DNA of 64,000 nt, taken from contig JAHBTB010000006.1 in NCBI GenBank assembly GCA_019638795.1, forward strand, positions 124,001 through 188,000. Direction: 5' to 3'. This stretch comes from Fimbriimonadaceae bacterium (GTDB taxonomy: Bacteria > Armatimonadota > Fimbriimonadia > Fimbriimonadales > Fimbriimonadaceae). The notes below the pieces were generated by a model. The model saw only the letters and a list, made by a program, of their open reading frames with translations, made no database searches and had not been told where the DNA came from. How positions within the stretch are numbered: the first letter of the stretch is position 1; each line of letters opens with the position of its first letter. Shown here one piece after another: positions 20,512 through 27,298 of this stretch. The translations under genes were made by a program, and so were the position numbers.

Positions 20512-21543
20512 TTAGGCACTGACGGCCTCTTCGAGGCGCGACCGCAAAAAGGTGGCCCGATGGCGGTCGGCGGTCGCCGTGTCGGTGGTCCCGTGGACCT
20601 CCATGGTGGTCACCCAGCCGTCGACCACGCGGGGGGAGAAGTCAAAGCGGGGAAGTCCGGCGGAAGCGGCCCAACGCACCCACCCGAGCACGCGCAGGGC
20701 GTCGGCCAGTCCGATCGTGTTGGCGGTGATCGCGGCGTTGACCGCGTTGAGGGTCGTGTCGGCAAGGGAGAGGCGGCTGACTTCCCGGCGGGCCATCCGT
20801 TCCTCGTTCAGCAGGTATTCGCATGCCCCGGTGAACTCCGGGGGGGTGCCTCGGGTCGCGCTGACCTGGAAAAAGGCGCCGACCGCGCGGCTCGACTCAC
20901 CGTAGAGACCGCGGACGACGATCCCCCAGACCGTCAACGCCCGGACCACCGCACCAAGCTTCTTCGTGTGGGCAAGGCCGATGAGGTGGAAGAGGGCAGA
21001 TCGCCGTGTCCCTCCACCAAGGTTACTTGGTGATGTCGTCAGGGAACCAAAAGATACGGTGTCCATAAAGGCGAGGTTTTGGCTGAGGTGCTTGAGAATG
21101 ATCGCCGCCGACTGTTCGGCGTGGGGACCGGACCAACCCGCCGTGAGGGCTTGGAGTCGGACGTGGTCCTCTTCGTTGACCATCAACGAGACCGTCCTCC
21201 CTTCGTCCAGCAGGATGGTGCGGCCTAACCCTTTGTGATCGAACTCCGGGGAGATGAGTCGGCTTCCTAACAAAAAATCACGTTCTGCTTCGCTGAGCTT
21301 GCCGAGGGCGGTGAGTCGCGGGTCGCAGCCGGCGACTCCGGCGCGGACGGACGACTCCACGGCGCGGAGTTGGTCTCCGGTGCAGGCGTGGGGGAAGGGG
21401 TAGCCCCTTAGGTTGCGCGCGTGGCGCACCCGTGTGCTCAGGACGACGTCGACATGGGGGGCGTCCGGATGGAGCCAGGCGGGCGGAGGCATGCTCCGCA
21501 GCACCATCTTCTTCCAAGACTCGCTTTGCGGTTCACCCGCCAT
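20512..21543 (-). CDS. mcsB: McsB-like protein arginine kinase (atypical)
   Basis: ATP:guanido phosphotransferase family. McsB phosphorylates arginines on proteins, marking them for ClpCP in Firmicutes. Family landmarks are VVLSTRVRHARNLRGYPFP, VNEEDHVRLQ and RGLYGESSRAVGAFFQVS. The usual CPTNLGTGLRAS active-site loop reads SPSNLGGGTRRS, so the conserved cysteine is replaced by serine and the glutamate after GEGS is arginine. The ATG at 21543 lies 5 nt after the Tat-exported isomerase gene. No mcsA, ctsR or clpC is near. 343 aa, normal length. It may be a divergent kinase or a pArg-binding protein. Confidence 0.85.
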   Translation of the reverse strand: MAGEPQSESWKKMVLRSMPPPAWLHPDAPHVDVVLSTRVRHARNLRGYPFPHACTGDQLRAVESSVRAGVAGCDPRLTALGKLSEAERDFLLGSRLISPEFDHKGLGRTILLDEGRTVSLMVNEEDHVRLQALTAGWSGPHAEQSAAIILKHLSQNLAFMDTVSFGSLTTSPSNLGGGTRRSALFHLIGLAHTKKLGAVVRALTVWGIVVRGLYGESSRAVGAFFQVSATRGTPPEFTGACEYLLNEERMARREVSRLSLADTTLNAVNAAITANTIGLADALRVLGWVRWAASAGLPRFDFSPRVVDGWVTTMEVHGTTDTATADRHRATFLRSRLEEAVSA

Positions 21544-21548
21544 GGCCG

Positions 21549-22472
21549 TCACGCAAGGTCGCAGGCCCGGTAGGCGGCGATGACTTTTTGCTCGCCCTCC
21601 TTTCCGGGGACAGAGTTGCCGTGCTCCATGCCGAAGACGCCGGTATAGCCCTTGCCGGCGATATGGGCGAAAACGTTGCGGTAGTTCACTTCTCCAGTCC
21701 CCGGCTCGTTGCGGCCTGGGTTGTCCCCCACTTGGAAGTAGGCGATCTCGGAGTAGGCCAAGTCGACGTTGGGGATGAGGTTCCCTTCCTCGATCTGCAT
21801 ATGGTAGAGGTCCATCAGCACCTTGCAGCTGGGAGACCCGACCGCCTTGCAAATCATGTAGGCCTGAGGCGTTGTGTGCAGGAACAGTCCCGGGTGGTCG
21901 TGCCGGTGGTTGAGGGCTTCCAGCACCATGACAAGTCCGGCCGGCTCGCAGACCTCGGCCATCGCCTTGAGGCAGTCGACGACATTGGCGGTCTGGTAGT
22001 CGTGATGGAGCCGCAGGTCGTAGAGTCCGGGCACGACGGTGCACCACTTGGCGTTGACCCGGCGGGCAGTTTCCAGGGCCTTGCGCATCTCACCCTGAAG
22101 GAACGTCCAGGTGTCCTTGCCGCCGGTCGCATAAAGGGGCTTTCCCCATTCGGCGTGGGCGACAAAGACGCCCATGGTGATCCCGAGGTCACCCATCGCT
22201 TTGCCGATCCTCTCCTGCTCGGCAGGGGTCCGGCCCATCATGCCGTTGTCCTCCCAGCCGTGGAACCCCTGGTCGGCGGCGAACTTCAACTGGTCGACCG
22301 GATCGTCACCGGCATGGTGGCGGAACATCCCGAAGTGGGGGGAGAACTTGAGTTTGAACTTGGCGGCAGGCATCGTCATCGGCTCCGAAGCAAAGGCACG
22401 GCCGGTCGCCAGGCCGGCCGCAAGGAGCGGCGCGGCCTGGACGATCTGCCGACGGGTGGGGCGGAGGCTCAT
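21549..22472 (-). CDS. Tat-exported sugar isomerase/epimerase, hydroxypyruvate-isomerase-like TIM barrel
   Basis: AP-endonuclease-2-like TIM-barrel family. The N-terminus TRRQIVQAAPLLAAG is a twin-arginine signal, implying export folded. The core has metal-site style residues: VMVLEALNHRHDHP (Glu), KVLMDLYHMQIEEGN (Asp, His) and GVFGMEHGNS (Glu), as in hydroxypyruvate isomerase and related sugar epimerases. 307 aa. The start overlaps the stop of the Gfo/Idh gene by 4 nt, so the two are translationally coupled and probably act on the same sugar. The substrate is unknown. Confidence 0.88.
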   Translation of the reverse strand: MSLRPTRRQIVQAAPLLAAGLATGRAFASEPMTMPAAKFKLKFSPHFGMFRHHAGDDPVDQLKFAADQGFHGWEDNGMMGRTPAEQERIGKAMGDLGITMGVFVAHAEWGKPLYATGGKDTWTFLQGEMRKALETARRVNAKWCTVVPGLYDLRLHHDYQTANVVDCLKAMAEVCEPAGLVMVLEALNHRHDHPGLFLHTTPQAYMICKAVGSPSCKVLMDLYHMQIEEGNLIPNVDLAYSEIAYFQVGDNPGRNEPGTGEVNYRNVFAHIAGKGYTGVFGMEHGNSVPGKEGEQKVIAAYRACDLA

Positions 22473-23746
22473 TCCACCTGGTACTTGCCGGGCATCGCCA
22501 CGTCAGGCACGGGAAGCGGGCCCATCTTCAGGTCGGTCGGCATCGTGCTCTTGGTGCCCAGCGCCTGCTCCCAGGTGACGACTTGCCCGCTGTAGGCGGC
22601 CAAGCGCCCAAGGATCGCGGTGAGGACCGACTCGGCGACTTGTCGGCCTTCATTGAGCGGCTTGCCGTCCATGATCGACTTGACGAGGTCGGCGTGCTCC
22701 AGGACGTAGGGGTTGGGAAGCTTCTGCTTCGTGTCCCAGCGGTAGGGGCGTGCGCCGGTGATTTCGACCGGTGACTTGTTGAAGGCCTCCGAACTGCCGA
22801 CGCCCTTGGTGCCGTTGATCCGCTCGCTGACGTTGCTCGGCGTCCCGTCCTGCTGGCGGCAGTAGCTGTGCATCCGCGACCCGTCGGCAAAGGTGTATTC
22901 GACGGCGAAGTGGTCGTAAATGTGGCCGTAGGCGGGGTCGACCCGTGTCTGGCGCCCGCCGAGGGCGACGGCCTTGACCGGGTGGGCCTGCTTGGCCCAG
23001 AGGCACACGTCCAGGTTATGGATGTGCTGCTCGACGATGTGGTCGCCGCTGAGCCAGGTGAAGTAGAGCCAGTTGCGCAGTTGCCACTCCATGTCGCTCC
23101 AGCTGGCCTGTCTGGGGTGCATCCACAGGCCGCCCTGGTTCCAGTAACAGCTCATCTCAAGGATCTCGCCGATGTCGCCGTTGTGGATGCGCTTCATCAT
23201 CTCCTTGTAGCCAAGGTCGTGGCGACGCTGGGTGCCTGCAACGACGGCAAGGTTCTTGGCCTTCGCCTTTTCCGAGGCCTCGAAGACCTTGCGGATACCG
23301 TATCCGTCCACCGCCACCGGCTTCTCCATGAAGATGTGCTTACCGGCGTCGACGGCGGCTTCCAGGTGCCATGGTCGGAAACCGGGCGGGGTCGCGAGGA
23401 TGACGATGTCGCAGTCGGTCTTGAGCAGCTTCTGATAAGCGTCGAAGCCGGTGAACTTGTGGTCGTCGGCCACCTTCACCCGGTCCTTCATCGCCTCCTT
23501 CAGGTTGTTGTAGGAGCCCTCCAGTCGGTCGGGGAAGACGTCGGCCATCGCGTGGAGCACCGAGTTCGGGCTCGCGGTGAGGTGGTCGACGACGGCGCCG
23601 CTGCCGCGACCGCCGCAGCCGATGACGCCGATCTTGAACGTCGCTGCGCCGGGCGTCTCGGCGAACACCATGCTGGGGACAGTCAGGGCCGCACCAGTTG
23701 CGGCGGCAGTTTTCAACACTTCTCTACGGGTCAGGTCATGGGACAT
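22469..23746 (-). CDS. Tat-exported Gfo/Idh/MocA family oxidoreductase
   Basis: NAD(P)-dependent sugar oxidoreductase with a Tat signal (LTRREVLKTAAATGAALTVP), so it probably works outside the cytoplasm with a tightly held cofactor, as glucose-fructose oxidoreductase does. The Rossmann motif is KIGVIGCGGRGSG; EKPVAVDGYGI carries the conserved EKP lysine, and DHIVEQHIHNLDVCLW carries the catalytic-region histidine. 425 aa, of the long secreted type common in Planctomycetes and Armatimonadota. Coupled to the isomerase downstream; 27 nt below the SUMF1-like gene. Confidence 0.92.
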   Translation of the reverse strand: MSHDLTRREVLKTAAATGAALTVPSMVFAETPGAATFKIGVIGCGGRGSGAVVDHLTASPNSVLHAMADVFPDRLEGSYNNLKEAMKDRVKVADDHKFTGFDAYQKLLKTDCDIVILATPPGFRPWHLEAAVDAGKHIFMEKPVAVDGYGIRKVFEASEKAKAKNLAVVAGTQRRHDLGYKEMMKRIHNGDIGEILEMSCYWNQGGLWMHPRQASWSDMEWQLRNWLYFTWLSGDHIVEQHIHNLDVCLWAKQAHPVKAVALGGRQTRVDPAYGHIYDHFAVEYTFADGSRMHSYCRQQDGTPSNVSERINGTKGVGSSEAFNKSPVEITGARPYRWDTKQKLPNPYVLEHADLVKSIMDGKPLNEGRQVAESVLTAILGRLAAYSGQVVTWEQALGTKSTMPTDLKMGPLPVPDVAMPGKYQVE

Positions 23747-23773
23747 GGTCGTGATTCTTTCCGGATTGTCAGT

Positions 23774-24556
23774 CTAGTTCTTCGAGGGGGCCTCTTCGCA
23801 AACGAGCCGCATGCCGGGGAAGTCGGCGTCGCTGAGCCACCATTTGCTCTTGGGAATCTGCGGGTCGCGCTCCTGCCACTCGATCGTGTAGGGTTGGCGC
23901 GTCATGAAGTTGACGTCGGCGGCTGAGTCGCGGAACGAGCCGCCACAGACAATCTCGCGGCCGTCCGTCGTGTCGACCCACTCGGCCGCGTTACCGAAGA
24001 CGTCGTGGATGCCCCAGGCGTTGGGGGCCTTCTTGCCGACCGGGTGGGTCTTCTCGTTCGAGTTCTCGACAAACCAACCGACGTCCGTCATTTTGGCGGG
24101 CAACTTGTCTGAGCCTGCCTGGGCGAGGTAGACCCATTCGGCCTCGGTAGGCAGTCGGTACTTCCTCCCTGTCCGCTTGGACAGCCATTCGCAGAAAGTC
24201 TTGGCGGCGTTGTGGGTGACGCAGATCGCCGCGTACCCCGCGTGGCCGAACCCATAGTCAGGGGGCAGGTAGGGCTTGCTAGGGCGGGACTTGGCGTCCG
24301 TCCCGTTGGTCTGCTCCTCTTTGGTCAGGTCGAGACGGTAGGTCCAGATGTCGTACATGTCCCACGTGACTTCGGTTGTGCTGACCCACAGCGGCTTGAT
24401 TTCGTACTTCTTGCCGTCCACGGTGACGCTGCCGCCGGGGGTCTTGGCCATGTCAAAGGCAACGAGAGTGCCTGGTATCTTCTGTTGGGCCACTTCGACG
24501 CGCAGGGGCGCGTGGGTCGGGGTGGTGGCGAGGACGAGACCGAGGAGAATGTTCAT
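23774..24556 (-). CDS. Secreted SUMF1/formylglycine-generating-enzyme-like protein
   Basis: FGE-sulfatase fold: WVSTTEVTWDMYDIW, ICVTHNAAKTFCEWLSKRTG, YRLPTEAEWVYLAQAG, NAWGIHDVFGNAAEWVD and CGGSFRD are the family landmarks. An N-terminal hydrophobic stretch (MNILLGLVLATTPTHA) suggests export. The two copper-binding cysteines that follow GGSF in true formylglycine-generating enzymes are not seen (FRDSAADVNFMTRQ), so sulfatase activation is unlikely; a binding or structural role is more plausible. First gene of the run that includes the Gfo/Idh and isomerase genes. Its start codon overlaps the 5' end of the divergent apbE. Confidence 0.87.
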   Translation of the reverse strand: MNILLGLVLATTPTHAPLRVEVAQQKIPGTLVAFDMAKTPGGSVTVDGKKYEIKPLWVSTTEVTWDMYDIWTYRLDLTKEEQTNGTDAKSRPSKPYLPPDYGFGHAGYAAICVTHNAAKTFCEWLSKRTGRKYRLPTEAEWVYLAQAGSDKLPAKMTDVGWFVENSNEKTHPVGKKAPNAWGIHDVFGNAAEWVDTTDGREIVCGGSFRDSAADVNFMTRQPYTIEWQERDPQIPKSKWWLSDADFPGMRLVCEEAPSKN

Positions 24557-25460
24557 CGTTACGGCTGCCTTATTGTGGCCTTATTTGGCCCTTGGGGACT
24601 CGGGCGTCGAGCACCGGTACGCCCAGGTGCACATGGGCATGCGGGTGGACGTCACGGTCTACTCTGGTTCGACGGCCCAAGCTGACGCTGCGGCACGGGC
24701 GGCCTACCGGCGATTCGCTGAGATCGACGCGGTCTTTTCCGATTACCGGCAAGACAGCGAGGCGAAGAAATTGATGGCTCAAGCCGGCAAAGGGCCCCAG
24801 CCCGCCTCCGCGGACATGGTCCGCGTCCTCCGGATGGCCGAGCGTGTCAGCGAGGCGTCGGACGGGGCGTTCGACGTGACGGTCGGGCCGCTGACACAGC
24901 TTTGGCGGCAGTGTCGGAAGACACTACGGCTTCCCGACCCGGAGACCCTTGCGGCGGCGAGGGCCTTGGTCGGCTACAAGATGGTGCATGTCGGGGACCA
25001 CACCGTCACTCTCGACAAACCGGGGATGAAGCTGGACTTCGGCGGGGTGGCCAAGGGATACGCCTGTCAGGAAGCGCTGCGGGCGATGCGACGGGAGGGC
25101 GTCGACCAAGCCCTGGTCGTCGCCGGCGGCGACATGGCGATGGGCGACCCGCCGCCAGGCCAGAAGGGCTGGCGCGTGGAGATTGTCGGTCGGCCTGGAC
25201 ATGTGGAGCTGCGCAACTGCGCGGTGTCGACGTCAGGGTCGACCGAGCAGTTCGTCGAGATCGACGGCGAGCGGTACTCGCACATCGTCGACCCGCGCAC
25301 CGGCCTCGGCGTGCGGCACCGTACCCAGGCGACCGTGGTGGCCGACAGCGGCCTCACCTCCGACCCGCTCAGCAAAGTGGTCTGCCTGCTGGGGCGTGAG
25401 GCCGGCGGCAAGATCGTCCGTCGGTTCGGTGCACGGGCGTCGGCGGTCGAACGCAAGTAG
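24549..25460 (+). CDS. apbE: FAD:protein FMN transferase ApbE
   Basis: Attaches FMN covalently to threonine in partner flavoproteins at the cell surface. The signal-like N-terminus is MFIVTAALLWPYLALG. Core motifs: YAQVHMGMRVDVTVYS, SDGAFDVTVGPLTQLW, LDFGGVAKGYACQ, ALVVAGGDMAMG, CAVSTSGSTEQF, YSHIVDPRTG and the late TSDPLSKVV. 303 aa from the ATG at 24549, which has AGGAG close upstream; a TTG at 24573 is an alternative. If 24549 is right, the gene overlaps the divergent SUMF1-like gene by 8 nt. No NQR/RNF partner is in the window. Confidence 0.93.
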   Translation: MFIVTAALLWPYLALGDSGVEHRYAQVHMGMRVDVTVYSGSTAQADAAARAAYRRFAEIDAVFSDYRQDSEAKKLMAQAGKGPQPASADMVRVLRMAERVSEASDGAFDVTVGPLTQLWRQCRKTLRLPDPETLAAARALVGYKMVHVGDHTVTLDKPGMKLDFGGVAKGYACQEALRAMRREGVDQALVVAGGDMAMGDPPPGQKGWRVEIVGRPGHVELRNCAVSTSGSTEQFVEIDGERYSHIVDPRTGLGVRHRTQATVVADSGLTSDPLSKVVCLLGREAGGKIVRRFGARASAVERK

Positions 25461-25503
25461 CGGGTCCGCAACCCCGCCGGGGTAGCAGGCATAATGGACG
25501 GGT

Positions 25504-26214
25504 ATGAAGGCACCGATCTTCGCTCTAGCAGGGTGCGTGGCCGCCGCATTTCTGTTCGGTTGCGCCGAGAAGCCCGAGCCCGCGGCATCCGGCGAGACCA
25601 CCAAGCAACCCGAGGCGACCAAACCCGCCGAAGCCCCGAAACCCACCGAGGAGGCGACCGGCAAGCTCCCGACCGAACCGAAGGACGGAGAGGACGTCGC
25701 CGTCATCGACACCGACAAGGGCAAGATCGTCTTCATGTTCTATCCGCAAAAGGCGCCAAAGCACGTGGAGAACTTCAAGGAGCTCGCCAACGCCAAGTTC
25801 TACGACGGCGTCAGGTTCCACCGGTGCATGCCCGGCTTCATGATCCAGACCGGTGACCCCCTGAGCAAGGACACCGGCAAGTACGACATGTGGGGCACCG
25901 GCGGGAACATGGTCGACGGCAAAGAGAAGTTTGTGCCCGCCGAGTTCACCGACATCCACCACGCCCGCGGCATCGTGAGCATGGCCCGCGCGAACGACCC
26001 GAACTCGGCGAGCAGCCAGTTCTTCATCGTCACCGACAACGCTCCGACCCTTGACGGAAAGTACTCGGCGTTCGGATGGGTGGTCTCGGGCATGGACGTC
26101 GCCGACGCCATCGTCAAGACGGGGCCCTCCGACCCGAACGAGAACGGCAAGGTCAAGAAGGACGACGCGGTCACGGTCAAGTCAATCAGGATTGAGAAAT
26201 GGCCGGTCAAGTGA
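25504..26214 (+). CDS. Lipoprotein cyclophilin-type peptidyl-prolyl isomerase
   Basis: Extracytoplasmic prolyl isomerase. The lipobox ends FLFGC (C20), followed by a Glu/Pro/Thr-rich linker to about residue 60. The cyclophilin domain follows: VENFKELANAKFYDGVRFHRCMPGFMIQTGDP, GIVSMARANDPNSASSQFFI and YSAFGWVVSGMDVAD, including the catalytic FHR arginine and the SQFFI core. 236 aa. It overlaps the second cyclophilin by 16 nt and is very similar to it, so the two arose by tandem duplication. Confidence 0.94.
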   Translation: MKAPIFALAGCVAAAFLFGCAEKPEPAASGETTKQPEATKPAEAPKPTEEATGKLPTEPKDGEDVAVIDTDKGKIVFMFYPQKAPKHVENFKELANAKFYDGVRFHRCMPGFMIQTGDPLSKDTGKYDMWGTGGNMVDGKEKFVPAEFTDIHHARGIVSMARANDPNSASSQFFIVTDNAPTLDGKYSAFGWVVSGMDVADAIVKTGPSDPNENGKVKKDDAVTVKSIRIEKWPVK

Positions 26215-26819
26215 TCGCTCTCCTTCTCGCCGCCCTGGCTGTCGCGGCCATGGCGGGTGGGCCGTCGACGGACGAACCCAAGGACACCGACGAGGTGGCC
26301 GTGCTGGAGACGGCCAAAGGCAAGATCATCCTCGCCTTCAACCCGGAGTTCGCGCCAAACCACGTCGAGAACTTCAAGTCACTCGTCAAGGAGGGCTTCT
26401 ATGACGGCACCCGGTTCCACCGGTGTATCGCCGGGTTCATGGTCCAGGGAGGCGACCCGCAGACGAAGGATCTGGAGAAGGCGCGGATGTGGGGCACGGG
26501 CGGCAAGATGGTCGACGGCCAACAGCGCTACGTCAAGGCGGAGTTCTCCGGCTTCAAGCACACCCGCGGCGTCTTGAGCATGGCCCGGAGCAGCGACCCG
26601 GACTCGGCGAGCAGCCAGTTCTTCATCATGGTGAAGGACAGCCCGTTCCTCGACGGCAAGTATTCCGCGTTCGGCCATGTCGTCAAAGGCATGGAGGCAG
26701 TCGACGAGATCGTCAAGACGGGCGACGTCAATAACAACGGTGCGGTCAAGCCGTCCGAAGCCGTCGAGATCAAATCGGCCAAGCTCATGACTTGGGCCGA
26801 CGCCAAGAAGACCGGCTGA
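26199..26819 (+). CDS. Secreted cyclophilin-type peptidyl-prolyl isomerase, second copy
   Basis: A tandem paralogue of the preceding gene. The N-terminal segment VIALLLAALAVAAMAGG is a signal peptide without a lipobox cysteine, so this copy is probably soluble. Domain landmarks: FYDGTRFHRCIAGFMVQGGDP, GVLSMARSSDPDSASSQFFI and YSAFGHVVKGMEAVDEIV. 206 aa. Its start lies inside the end of the first copy, and both share a GTGGxMVDG insert between the catalytic arginine and the core. Confidence 0.94.
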   Translation: MAGQVIALLLAALAVAAMAGGPSTDEPKDTDEVAVLETAKGKIILAFNPEFAPNHVENFKSLVKEGFYDGTRFHRCIAGFMVQGGDPQTKDLEKARMWGTGGKMVDGQQRYVKAEFSGFKHTRGVLSMARSSDPDSASSQFFIMVKDSPFLDGKYSAFGHVVKGMEAVDEIVKTGDVNNNGAVKPSEAVEIKSAKLMTWADAKKTG

Positions 26820-26836
26820 GAAGCCCGACCGACAAG

Positions 26837-27298
26837 ATGGCAAGGGTCTGCCCGCGCTGCGCCAAGGAGAACCCGGACGACGCCCGGTTCTGCTCGAAGT
26901 GCGGGCTAGATTTTTCTCAAGTCGTTGAAACCGGCCCGACCACGGAGACGCGGTTCTGCCACTGGCACCCACGTGAGGCGACCAACCTGGCCTGTGGCCG
27001 TTGCGGACGCCCGGTGTGCACCAAGTGTGTCGTCCTCGGCCCGGCCGGCCCCAGGTGCCGCGAGTGCGCCCGCTCGAACGTCGCCGTCCGCCCTGCCGCC
27101 GTCCTCTACTCGCTGAGCCAGGGTCTGAAGGGGGTGCTCCGTCAAGGGCCCTACACAATCTGGATCTGGGTCGTCGTCGCCAGCATGCTCTTCGGCATGG
27201 TGCGCGGGTGCATGGGCCTGTTCGGGCGGGAAGGGCCCCAACGTCAACCCGCGTCAGAGCAGACCCAGAGCTTTAACGACCGCCCGTCCCGCGAGTAG
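26837..27298 (+). CDS. Zinc-ribbon / B-box-like membrane protein of unknown function
   Basis: A double-zinc small protein. The N-terminus MARVCPRCAKENPDDARFCSKCG is a zinc ribbon. A second cysteine/histidine block (CHWHPREATNLACGRCGRPVC, then CVVLGPAGPRCREC) is the B-box-like zinc-finger pattern found in front of rhomboid and other bacterial membrane proteins. One membrane segment (IWIWVVVASMLFGMV) lies near residue 120. The start is the ATG at 26837, with no stronger candidate. 153 aa. The 3' end overlaps the convergent CLC gene by 26 nt. Function is unknown. Confidence 0.85.
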   Translation: MARVCPRCAKENPDDARFCSKCGLDFSQVVETGPTTETRFCHWHPREATNLACGRCGRPVCTKCVVLGPAGPRCRECARSNVAVRPAAVLYSLSQGLKGVLRQGPYTIWIWVVVASMLFGMVRGCMGLFGREGPQRQPASEQTQSFNDRPSRE

